From JAJDNH01 sp964552395 (GTDB lineage Bacteria; Acidobacteriota; Thermoanaerobaculia; Thermoanaerobaculales; Sulfomarinibacteraceae), in assembly GCA_964552395.1 (NCBI GenBank), contig CAZKGM010000015.1, forward strand, positions 6,572-70,571: 64,000 nt of DNA, given 5' to 3'. A model generated the notes under the pieces. It was given only the letters and a program-made list of their open reading frames with translations. It ran no database searches and was not told where the DNA came from. Both the position numbers and the translations under genes were made by a program. This document shows, in pieces, positions 25,084 through 33,242 of this stretch; the stretch's first letter is position 1; each line of letters begins with the position of its first letter.

Positions 25084-28000
25084 TGTCTGCACGTACGTGG
25101 ATCGAGGATCACAGGCGCAGCATCCTGTTCCTGATGGCCCTGCTGGTGGCCGGCGGCGTCGCCTCGCTGCTCAAGCTCCCGGTCAGCCTTTTCCCGCGGA
25201 CCACCTTTCCGCGCATCGTGGTCAACGCCGATGCTGGTGATCGCCCCGCCGACCGCATGGTCATCGAGGTCACCCGACCCCTGGAGGAGGCGATTCGCAC
25301 AGTTCCCGGTGTCCTCAGCGTCCGTTCCACCACCACCCGCGGCAGCTGTGAGATCGCCGCCAACTTCCGCTGGGGCCTCGACATGATCTCGGCCACACTG
25401 CAGGTTGAGTCCGCCGTCGGCCAGGTGCTGGGCTCGCTCCCTGCGGGCGTCAGCTACGAGGTTCGGCGTATGGACCCGACCGTGTTCCCGGTCATGGGCC
25501 TGAGCCTGACCTCGGCCTCCCGCTCCCAGGTCCAGCTGCGCGACCTCGCCCTGTACGACCTGCGACCACTCGTGTCGACGGTTCCAGGGGTCGCCAAGAT
25601 CAAGGTGCTGGGCGGGCGGACAGAGGAGTTCCAGGCCCTCGTCGACCCCGCCAAGGTTGAGGCTCTCGGGCTGACGCTCGAGGACGTGGTGCGCGCCGTC
25701 TCGGCGGCCAATGTGGTCCAGGCGGTCGGCAGGCTGGAGGAGAACGAGAAGCTCTACCTGATCCTCTCCGACACCCAGTTTCACGATCCCGCCGACCTCG
25801 GCCGGGTGATCGTCCGCCAGGGTCCCACCGGCGTCGTCCTCCTCTCCGACGTGGCGTCAATCAGAGACGCAACCCGCCTTGAGTGGACCCGGGTTACCGC
25901 GGACGGCCGCGACGCCGTGCTCGCCAACATCTACCAGCAGCCCGACGGCAACACCGTCCTCATCTCGAAGGAGATTCGCAAGCGGCTGCAGCAGCTGCGA
26001 AGCACCTTCCCGTCCGACGTCCACATGAGCGTGTGGTACGACCAGTCGCAGCTCATCAACGCGTCGGCGGGATCGGTTCGGGACGCGATCGTCATCGGCG
26101 TCGCCCTCGCGATCGTCGTGCTGCTGCTGTTCCTGCGCAACTGGAAGATCACTCTGGTCGTTTCGATCGCCGTGCCGGCCGTGCTCGCCGCCACCGCCTT
26201 GCTGCTGCTCGTCTTCCACATGGGCCTGAACATCATGACCCTGGGCGGCATGGCCGCGGCGGTCGGACTGATCATCGACGACGGCATCGTCATGGTCGAG
26301 CACATCGTGCGCCGGCTGCGCCTGCAACCGGAGCACGACCACCGGATCATCCCCGCCGCCGCCGAGGAGATGCTGCCGGCCCTGACCGGCTCGTCGCTGG
26401 CCACGATCGTGATCTTCGCCCCACTGGCGTACCTCTCAGGCGTCACCGGCGCCTTCTTCAAGGCGCTGTCCCTGACCGTGGCCTGCTCGCTCGTCGTCTC
26501 CTACTTCTTCGCGGCCGCGGCCGTACCGGTTCTGTCCGACGCCTTTCTCGGCGCCCGCGATGCCGCCAAGGAGGACGTGGGCCGGGCGTTCAAGGCCGTG
26601 CTCGCGGCCCACGAGAGGATCCTGCGCCTGTTCCTGCGCCGGCCGGTGCTGCTGCTCGCGGTCATCGTGCCGCTCGTGGCCCTGGGCTGGGTCTCCTACC
26701 GGCACGTGGGCTCCGGCTTCATGCCCCACATGGACGAGGGCGGCTTCATCCTCGACTACGTTGCGCCGGCCGGCACCTCCCTCGCCGAAACCGACCGCCG
26801 GCTACGCCTGCTCGAGAAGATCATCACCAGCACCCCCGAGGTCGAGACCTACTCGCGGCGCACCGGCCTCGCCCTCGGCGGCGGCATCACCGAGGCCAAC
26901 GAGGGCGACTACTTCATCCGCCTCAAGGGACAGCCGCGGCGGCCGATCGAGGAGGTCATGAACGACATCCGTCAGCGGGCGCTGCGCCAGGTCCCAGGGC
27001 TCGAGATCGAGCTCGCGCAGCTGATGGAGGACCTTATCGGCGACCTGACGGCGGTGCCCCAGCCGATCGAGATCAAGCTGTTCGGCTCGAGCGGCGACGA
27101 GCTGCGGCACGAGGGGGAGAAGGTCGCCGAGGCGGTCGCCACGATCCCCAACGTGGTCGACGTCAAGAGCGGTGTAGTCCTGGCCGGCGACGCCCTGGAG
27201 ATTCACGTCGACCGGCTCAAGGCGCAGACGCTGGGTCTTGACCCCGACGGCGTCACCCGGCTCGCCACGATCGCTCTCGACGGCGAGGTCGCGACCCAGG
27301 TGCAACGCGACGAGAAGATGGTCGGGGTCCGAGTCTGGACGCCGAGGGACGTCCGCTCGCGGCTCGACAGGATCCGCCAGCTCCGCCTCCGCACCGGGGA
27401 TGGCCGCAACGTCCCCCTGGGACGGGTGGCGAGCTTCACGGAGGTGACCGGGCAGCCACAGATCGTCCGCGAGAACCTGAAGACGATGGTCGCGGTCACC
27501 GGCCGCATCACCGGCCGGGACATGGGCTCGGTCATCCGGGACGTCAAGACCGCGGTGGCCGGACTGCCGATGCCCAAGGGCCTCTATCTCCGTTACGGCG
27601 GTCTCTACGCCCAGCAGCAGAGCTCGTTCCGCGGACTTCTCGCCGTCCTCGGGGCAGCTGCAGCGCTGGTGTTCGTGCTGCTCCTGTTCATGTACGAGAA
27701 GTTCGCGGCGCCCGTCGCGATCCTCATCACCGACCTGCTGGCCGCGACCGCGGTCTTCTCGGGACTGTGGTGGACCGGCACCGAGCTCGACATCTCGTCG
27801 ATGATGGGGCTCACCATGATCATCGGCATCTCCTCGGAAGCCGCCATCTTCTACATGACGCAGTGGAAGGAGTCGGCGGCGAGCCTCGGCTTCACCGAGG
27901 GCCTCATCGCCGCCGGGCGGCTGCGCTTCCGGCCCATCCTGATGACCGCGCTCGCCGCCGCCCTCGCCCTGCTGCCGTTGGCCCTCGCCATCGGCGAGGG

Positions 28001-28124
28001 AGCCGCCATGCTGCAGCCGCTCGCGATCGGTATCATCGCTGGACTCGTGTTGACGGTACCTCTCGTCCTGCTCGTGCTGCCGGTCATCTTTTCGGTCTTG
28101 TCGGCAGGGAGGCAACATGAGTAA
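25083..28124 (+). CDS. RND efflux pump, inner-membrane subunit (AcrB/CusA superfamily)
   Basis: 1013 residues, starting in a TGATG overlap with the adaptor stop and preceded by GGGGGATGG. Twelve membrane spans in two halves with large periplasmic loops. TM4 has GLIIDDGIVMVEHIVRRLR, the paired Asp of the proton relay. The second half starts with FMPHMDEGGFILDYVAPAGT, and TM10 lies in GLTMIIGISSEAAIFYMTQW, where the usual N-N/D-G motif is SSE-A. It exports a compound from the periplasm through TolC using proton motive force. Substrate (metal or organic) is uncertain; the methionine clusters of CusA are not obvious. Confidence 0.92.
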   Translation: MSARTWIEDHRRSILFLMALLVAGGVASLLKLPVSLFPRTTFPRIVVNADAGDRPADRMVIEVTRPLEEAIRTVPGVLSVRSTTTRGSCEIAANFRWGLDMISATLQVESAVGQVLGSLPAGVSYEVRRMDPTVFPVMGLSLTSASRSQVQLRDLALYDLRPLVSTVPGVAKIKVLGGRTEEFQALVDPAKVEALGLTLEDVVRAVSAANVVQAVGRLEENEKLYLILSDTQFHDPADLGRVIVRQGPTGVVLLSDVASIRDATRLEWTRVTADGRDAVLANIYQQPDGNTVLISKEIRKRLQQLRSTFPSDVHMSVWYDQSQLINASAGSVRDAIVIGVALAIVVLLLFLRNWKITLVVSIAVPAVLAATALLLLVFHMGLNIMTLGGMAAAVGLIIDDGIVMVEHIVRRLRLQPEHDHRIIPAAAEEMLPALTGSSLATIVIFAPLAYLSGVTGAFFKALSLTVACSLVVSYFFAAAAVPVLSDAFLGARDAAKEDVGRAFKAVLAAHERILRLFLRRPVLLLAVIVPLVALGWVSYRHVGSGFMPHMDEGGFILDYVAPAGTSLAETDRRLRLLEKIITSTPEVETYSRRTGLALGGGITEANEGDYFIRLKGQPRRPIEEVMNDIRQRALRQVPGLEIELAQLMEDLIGDLTAVPQPIEIKLFGSSGDELRHEGEKVAEAVATIPNVVDVKSGVVLAGDALEIHVDRLKAQTLGLDPDGVTRLATIALDGEVATQVQRDEKMVGVRVWTPRDVRSRLDRIRQLRLRTGDGRNVPLGRVASFTEVTGQPQIVRENLKTMVAVTGRITGRDMGSVIRDVKTAVAGLPMPKGLYLRYGGLYAQQQSSFRGLLAVLGAAAALVFVLLLFMYEKFAAPVAILITDLLAATAVFSGLWWTGTELDISSMMGLTMIIGISSEAAIFYMTQWKESAASLGFTEGLIAAGRLRFRPILMTALAAALALLPLALAIGEGAAMLQPLAIGIIAGLVLTVPLVLLVLPVIFSVLSAGRQHE

Positions 28125-28159
28125 GGTGCAGCAAGGCCGGGCGCGAACGGAGATGTGAG

Positions 28160-30073
28160 ATGTGCGGAATCGTGGGTTGGGTGGACGTACGGGGCCGGGT
28201 CAACGAAGCCACCATCGCGCAGATGTGTGAGCAGATCCGGCACCGCGGCCCCGACGGCCACGGCTCGTGGGTCAGCCCTGATGCCACGGTCGGGCTGGGT
28301 CACCGGCGGCTCGCGATCATCGACCTCAGCCAGGCCGCGGCGCAGCCGATGGCGAACGAGCGCGGCGACATCCAGCTCGTATTCAACGGCGAGATCTACA
28401 ACTTCCTTGAGCTCCGGCGCGAGCTCGAGGCGGCCGGCCACACATTCCGGAGCCAGACCGACTCCGAGGTCATCATCCACGGCTACGAGGAGTGGGGCGC
28501 CGAGAGGTACCTCGAGCGCCTGCGCGGGATGTTCGCATTCGCCCTGTGGGACGGCGGACGCCGGCAGCTGCACGTCGCCAGGGACCGCATCGGGATCAAG
28601 CCCTTGTACTACGCCGAGCTGCCGGGGGGCGGTCTCGCGCTCGCCTCCGAGGCAAAGGCGCTGCTCGCCCACTCGGAGCTGTCGGTCGCGCTCGACGACG
28701 ACGGCCTCCGCGGCTACCTCGCCTACGGCTACGTCCCTCATGAGCGGTCAGTTTTTCGCGGCGTGAAGAAGCTGCGCCCCGGACACGCGCTCTGCTGGCA
28801 GGGGGGGCGGGTCAGCGAACGACGGTGGTGGGAGCTGTGCTACGAGCCGCAGGAGCTGTCCGGAGGCCGCGGGGATCTCGTGGAGGGAATCGGCCGGCTG
28901 CTCCGCGAGCAGGTCGAGGCGCACATGGTTGCCGACGTGCCCGTGGGCTCTTTCCTGTCCGGCGGCGTCGACTCCTCGACCGTCACCGCGCTGGCCAGAA
29001 AGAGCGTCGGGGACGCCCTCAGCACCTTCTGCGTGGGCTTCGACGCCGGCTCTCAGGACGATCTCCACTACTCCCGCCTGGTCGCCGACGCGCTCGGCAC
29101 CGAGCACCACACGATGCAGCTCACCGGAGACGACGCGCGCCGCCTGCTGCCGACGCTGGCGGGAATCATGGACGAGCCGCTGTACGACCCCTCCGTGCTG
29201 GCAACGCTGGTTCTGGCCGGCTTTGCGCGGCAACGGGTGAAGGTGGCGCTGTCCGGTACCGGTGGTGACGAGGTCTTCGCCGGCTACGGCTGGTTTGCCT
29301 CGCAGGTCGGCTACGCACATCTACGGTCGAGGCTGGGGCCGCTGTGGCGCCCCCTCTCCGCGGCCGCCAACCCACTGGTCGACCTGCTACGGCGCCTGCC
29401 GTTCGGCATGCGGGCGCCCGGCGCGTTCAAGCTCGTCGGCCGCACTCAGCCCGAGCGTTCCTTTCTGGTGCGCGGCTTCTTCGACTCCTGGGAGCAGCGG
29501 CGACTGCTCGGCAACGGCGTCGATGCGGCGGTCCCGGAGGGAGAGCACCTGTGGGTTCACGAGCGCACGTGGCGCGCCGAATGGCCCTTGGTGCCGGCCA
29601 TCCTCAACCACGACCTCTGCAGTTTCCTGCCGGACAACTGTCTCGTGCTGCTCGACCGTACGACCATGGCCCACGGCCTCGAGGCCCGCGTGCCGCTGCT
29701 CGACCACGGGCTGGTCGAGGCCGTGTTCCGGATCCCGTGGCAGGAGCTGTCCAGTGGGAACGGAGACAAGAGGCTCCTGAAGGAGATCGCAGCCAAGGTG
29801 GTGCCGAGGGACGTTCTCACCCGCGCCAAGTCCGGCTTCTCGCCGCCCTTCAAGGTGTGGCTGCGCGAGGGCGGTATGTCGACCCTCGCCCGCGAGCTGA
29901 TGACCGGCGCCCTGGCCGAGGACGGCGTCATCGAGCCGCGGTTTGTCGAGCTACTGCTGCGCCGCCGGGCGCTTCGTCGGTGGAACAAGCTGTGGCTCCT
30001 GATCGTGCTCGAGTGGTGGTACCGCCGTTGGATCCGGAGTGAGACCCCCGCCACGGCGGCTGGAGTAACCTGA
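28160..30073 (+). CDS. asnB: Glutamine-dependent asparagine synthetase-like amidotransferase
   Basis: 637 residues. MCGIVGWVDVRG gives the N-terminal nucleophile Cys2. RHRGPDGHGSW, NGEIYNFLELR and SEVIIHGYEEWG complete the glutamine-amidotransferase domain (to about 190). The synthase domain has the PP-motif SFLSGGVDSSTVTAL, then SGTGGDEVFAGYGW and ARVPLLDHGLVEAVF. It transfers glutamine-derived ammonia to an adenylated carboxylate: aspartate in central metabolism, or an uronic acid or other carboxylate in surface-polymer and natural-product clusters. The context, 4 nt before an ABC exporter and 35 nt after an RND pump, favours the second role. Inference. Confidence 0.9.
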   Translation: MCGIVGWVDVRGRVNEATIAQMCEQIRHRGPDGHGSWVSPDATVGLGHRRLAIIDLSQAAAQPMANERGDIQLVFNGEIYNFLELRRELEAAGHTFRSQTDSEVIIHGYEEWGAERYLERLRGMFAFALWDGGRRQLHVARDRIGIKPLYYAELPGGGLALASEAKALLAHSELSVALDDDGLRGYLAYGYVPHERSVFRGVKKLRPGHALCWQGGRVSERRWWELCYEPQELSGGRGDLVEGIGRLLREQVEAHMVADVPVGSFLSGGVDSSTVTALARKSVGDALSTFCVGFDAGSQDDLHYSRLVADALGTEHHTMQLTGDDARRLLPTLAGIMDEPLYDPSVLATLVLAGFARQRVKVALSGTGGDEVFAGYGWFASQVGYAHLRSRLGPLWRPLSAAANPLVDLLRRLPFGMRAPGAFKLVGRTQPERSFLVRGFFDSWEQRRLLGNGVDAAVPEGEHLWVHERTWRAEWPLVPAILNHDLCSFLPDNCLVLLDRTTMAHGLEARVPLLDHGLVEAVFRIPWQELSSGNGDKRLLKEIAAKVVPRDVLTRAKSGFSPPFKVWLREGGMSTLARELMTGALAEDGVIEPRFVELLLRRRALRRWNKLWLLIVLEWWYRRWIRSETPATAAGVT

Positions 30074-30077
30074 AGTC

Positions 30078-31964
30078 GTGAAGCACTTTCTACGCGTTCT
30101 GTGGGTGGCCCGACGCCACGCAGCGTGGGTGCTGCTGGTGGTCGTGAGCATGGCGATGGTGGCCTGTGCAACCGTGTTCGCACTCAACCTGATCCGCCCG
30201 ATCTATGACAGCCTGCTGAGCCCGGGTAGCGCGTCGCCGGTCGCCGGCGCGGCCGTCACGCCGAAGCCGTTCCTGGTCAGCTGGCTCGACTCCGTCTCGC
30301 TGCAGGCCCAGGGCTGGATCCAGGGTCGCCTCGGCACCGGCCGTTCGACCCTGCTACTGCTGGTGCTGGTTGCGATCGTGGTCAAGAATGTGTTCACCTT
30401 CCTGGCTCGCTACTCAGTGGCCCAGCTGGGATTGGCCACGGTCAGGGATCTCCGCAATCTGGTCTTCGACGCCGTCCTCCGCCAGAGCCCACGTTACTTC
30501 CACGACATTTCGTCGGGCATGCTGATGGCCCGCGTGGTCAACGATGTCCGCCTGGTCCAGGAGGCGCTCGCGGAGCGCTTTGGCGACCTGCTGCAGAGCT
30601 CGGTGACGCTGATCGCGATCCTCGCCTACCTGTTCTCGCTGAACCTGCACCTGTCCCTGGTCGTGCTCCTCCTGGCACCGGCGCTGCTGGCCCCGGTGGT
30701 CTACTTCGCCCGCCGACTTCGGCGGCGTTCCTGGCAGTCGCAGGAACGGATGGGCGATCTCACCACTGTCCTCGACGAGGCGGTGCAGGGCATGACGGTG
30801 ATCCAGGCGTTCGGCATGGAGAAGTTCGAAGCGAAACGATTCAGAAACGCGACCTATCGCCACTTCTGGGCCAACTTGCGGGCGCGGGCGATCCAGATCG
30901 CCAACGCGCCGGTAATGGAGATCGTGGGCGCCCTGGGAGCGCTGGCCCTGATCGCCTACGCGTCGTCCAGGATCGCCAGCGGCGCCATGACGTTGGGAGA
31001 CTTCTCGGCCTTCCTGCTCGGCCTCTGGGCTGCCTACGCTCCGGTCAAGAACCTGAACCAGTTCAACCTGGCGCTGCAGCAGGCTGTGGTGGCGTCGCAG
31101 CGGATCTTCGAGGTGATCGACGAGCCGGTCGACATCCTCGACCTGCCAGAAGCGGTCACCGTGGAAGGAATCGGAGACGGCGTCGAGCTGGACAGGGTGT
31201 GGTTCGCCTACGAGGCGGGAACGTGGGTTCTCTCCGATCTCAGCATCTCCGTTCCGGCCGGCCGCACCGTCGCCCTCGTGGGCCCGTCCGGCGCCGGCAA
31301 GAGCACCGTCGCGCAGCTCATTCCCAGGTTCTGGGACGTGCAGCGGGGCGCGGTTCGCGTCGCGGGACGCGACGTACGCGAGGCGACTCTCGCCAGCCTG
31401 CGCGGCCTCATCGGCCTCGTCACCCAGGACACGATCCTGTTCAACGACACGGTCCGGGCCAACATCGCCTTCGGTCGCGACGACGCTCCCCAGGATCGCC
31501 TCGAGGCCGCTGCGCGGGCCGCCTTCGCGCACGAGTTCATCGTCAAGCTGCCGGACGGTTACGACACTGCGGTCGGTGAGAGCGGCCTCAACCTGTCGGG
31601 CGGACAGCGCCAGCGGTTGGCGATCGCCCGCGCCCTGTTCAAGGACCCACCAATCCTGATCCTCGACGAGGCAACGTCGTCGCTGGACGCCGAAGCCGAG
31701 AGGCTCGTCCAGGAAGCCCTCGAGAACCTCATGAAGGGGCGAACGACTCTGGTTATCGCGCACCGCCTGTCCACGGTCAGGAACGCCGATGCGATCCTCG
31801 TCCTGCAGCGGGGCCGGGTCGTGGAGCAGGGGACGTTTCAGGAGCTCCTGGCGGCGGATGGCGTGTTCGCCCACCTGGTCTCGATGCACGAGTTGGCGGG
31901 CGGGGGCGACGTACCAGGCCCACCGGCCCCGCCGGAGCAGAATCCGGAGAGTGCCGGTCCATGA
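30078..31964 (+). CDS. MsbA-like ABC exporter (fused membrane and ATPase domains)
   Basis: 628 residues, GTG start 4 nt after the amidotransferase stop. Six membrane spans within about 1-330 form an ABC type-IV exporter domain: QSPRYFHDISSGMLMARVVN and RMGDLTTVLDEAVQGMTVIQ are typical MsbA/lipid-exporter coupling regions. NBD: Walker A VGPSGAGKSTVAQL, Q-loop LVTQDTILFND, signature LSGGQRQRLAIARAL, Walker B PILILDEATSSLD. It probably flips a lipid-linked or amphiphilic substrate across the inner membrane. The next adaptor overlaps its stop by 4 nt. Confidence 0.93.
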   Translation: MKHFLRVLWVARRHAAWVLLVVVSMAMVACATVFALNLIRPIYDSLLSPGSASPVAGAAVTPKPFLVSWLDSVSLQAQGWIQGRLGTGRSTLLLLVLVAIVVKNVFTFLARYSVAQLGLATVRDLRNLVFDAVLRQSPRYFHDISSGMLMARVVNDVRLVQEALAERFGDLLQSSVTLIAILAYLFSLNLHLSLVVLLLAPALLAPVVYFARRLRRRSWQSQERMGDLTTVLDEAVQGMTVIQAFGMEKFEAKRFRNATYRHFWANLRARAIQIANAPVMEIVGALGALALIAYASSRIASGAMTLGDFSAFLLGLWAAYAPVKNLNQFNLALQQAVVASQRIFEVIDEPVDILDLPEAVTVEGIGDGVELDRVWFAYEAGTWVLSDLSISVPAGRTVALVGPSGAGKSTVAQLIPRFWDVQRGAVRVAGRDVREATLASLRGLIGLVTQDTILFNDTVRANIAFGRDDAPQDRLEAAARAAFAHEFIVKLPDGYDTAVGESGLNLSGGQRQRLAIARALFKDPPILILDEATSSLDAEAERLVQEALENLMKGRTTLVIAHRLSTVRNADAILVLQRGRVVEQGTFQELLAADGVFAHLVSMHELAGGGDVPGPPAPPEQNPESAGP

Positions 31965-33100
31965 CGAAGTTGCAAAGACACGCCTCCTCCCCTTTCCTGA
32001 CGGCCTGCCGCCGCATCACGGCAACACCGGTACGGGCACGTCCGGCGCGGGTCGCCGGGCTCGCCTCTACTCTCGGTATCGTCGTCCTCGCCGTCGGCTG
32101 CGGCAGCGGGCCCGGGACGCCGCGGCAGCCGGCGCCCGCCGTCACTACCGTGCGTGCCGCTGCGCGGCGGGTGGAGGTCGGGCTGCCCTTCACAGGTCTC
32201 GTCCAGCCGGCCCACGCCGTCCGCCTGGTAGCGCTCGTGGAGGGCCGCGTGACCCGGGTGGCGGTGGCGGACGGCGGGGAGGTGGCTGCGGGACGGCTCC
32301 TGCTGACCCTGGGCGGGCCCCAGGTCGAGGCTCGGCGGCAGGCGCTCGCGGCCGCTGCCGACAGCGCACGGCAGCAGGTCGCAGCGACTGCGACACGCCT
32401 CGCGCAGGCACAACGTCGAGCGCAGTCCCATCTCGCCGGCCCCGGTGAGCTCACCCGGGCGGAGCGGGATGCTGCGGCGAGTCGGGCCAGCCTGGCCGAT
32501 GCACATGGGGCGCTCGCACAGCTTGACTCGGCGCTCCAGGTCACCGCACCGGTCTCCGGACGGTTCACGAACCGCCAGGTCAGCCCGGGACAGGACGTCG
32601 CGCCCGGCGACCCGCTGGCCGAAATCCTCGAGCCGGGCTCGCTGCGTGTTACGGCCGAGGTCATGCCCAGGTCGAGCCTCGAGCTCGGCAAGGGGCAGGC
32701 GGCCGAGATCGACCGCGCCTCCGCAGGGCCGCTCCTCGCCACGGTTGCCGCGGTGCAGCCGACGGTCGGTCCCGGGGGCACGGTGCGGGTCTGGCTGACC
32801 GGGAAGGCCCTCGATTCCTTGGCGCCGGGGACCGCCGTGCGCGGGCGCATCGTCGCGGCGGTTCACGAGCACGCCGTGACCGTCCCGGCATCGGCCGTCG
32901 TGCGGGACAAGGACGATCGGCCGCTGGTCTTCGTCGGCCATGCCACGCCATTCGAAGAACGCGCCGTGACCACAGGCGAGACAGGGCCCGGTTGGATCGA
33001 GATCACCAGCGGCCTCGCGGCCGGCGACGAGGTCGTGACGGCGGGCGCCTACGAGCTCTACTGGGCCGGTTTTGCCCAGACCTACAAGGTCGAGGACTGA
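31961..33100 (+). CDS. RND efflux periplasmic adaptor lipoprotein (second system)
   Basis: 379 residues; ATGA overlap with the ABC gene, GGAGAG upstream. Lipobox AVGCGSG after a hydrophobic stretch at about 32-46. The barrel-sandwich hybrid has RVTRVAVADGGEVAAGRLLL and the matching APVSGRFTNRQVSPGQDVAP, with an Ala/Arg-rich helical hairpin between them, then a barrel domain and a C-terminal ITSGLAAGDEVVTAG. It connects the second RND pump with an outer-membrane channel; no second TolC gene is present, so the TolC at 22.5 kb may serve both. Confidence 0.9.
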   Translation: MTKLQRHASSPFLTACRRITATPVRARPARVAGLASTLGIVVLAVGCGSGPGTPRQPAPAVTTVRAAARRVEVGLPFTGLVQPAHAVRLVALVEGRVTRVAVADGGEVAAGRLLLTLGGPQVEARRQALAAAADSARQQVAATATRLAQAQRRAQSHLAGPGELTRAERDAAASRASLADAHGALAQLDSALQVTAPVSGRFTNRQVSPGQDVAPGDPLAEILEPGSLRVTAEVMPRSSLELGKGQAAEIDRASAGPLLATVAAVQPTVGPGGTVRVWLTGKALDSLAPGTAVRGRIVAAVHEHAVTVPASAVVRDKDDRPLVFVGHATPFEERAVTTGETGPGWIEITSGLAAGDEVVTAGAYELYWAGFAQTYKVED

Positions 33101-33174
33101 TGAAGCCGGGTGCGGCAACGCGGCCAGGTAGTGTGCTCTCCAGGCCCACCCGGCACCGCGCAGTTACCTGGCGG

Positions 33175-33238
33175 CACCTCCTCACTTCGTCACCTCCTCA
33201 CCTCCTTACTTCCTCACCTCTTCACCTCCTCACCTCCT
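33175..33238 (+). repeat. Octamer array (8 x 8 nt) of anti-Shine-Dalgarno-like units
   Basis: Eight in-phase units: CACCTCCT, CACTTCGT, CACCTCCT, CACCTCCT, TACTTCCT, CACCTCTT, CACCTCCT, CACCTCCT, ending 4 nt before the ATG of the RND pump. CACCTCCT equals the anti-Shine-Dalgarno segment at the 3' end of 16S rRNA; its complement is AGGAGGTG. The array replaces the ribosome-binding site one would expect here. Confidence 0.9.
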
Positions 33239-33242
33239 CCCT

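Noticed and set aside
25883..28118. Long alternative frames inside the first RND pump gene (for example 25883-27241 plus, 26802-28118 minus)
   Set aside because: They overlap a complete pump gene with all family motifs; their low-complexity composition shows they are not genes.
28160..31964. Lasso-peptide or other RiPP cluster, suggested by an asparagine-synthetase-like enzyme beside an ABC exporter
   Set aside because: No PqqD-like or transglutaminase-like protease gene and no precursor peptide is seen, and the amidotransferase keeps its N-terminal Cys and full glutaminase domain.
33175..33238. Shine-Dalgarno array for the RND gene
   Set aside because: The sense strand carries CACCTCCT, the complement of a Shine-Dalgarno, so it cannot bind 16S rRNA as a ribosome site.
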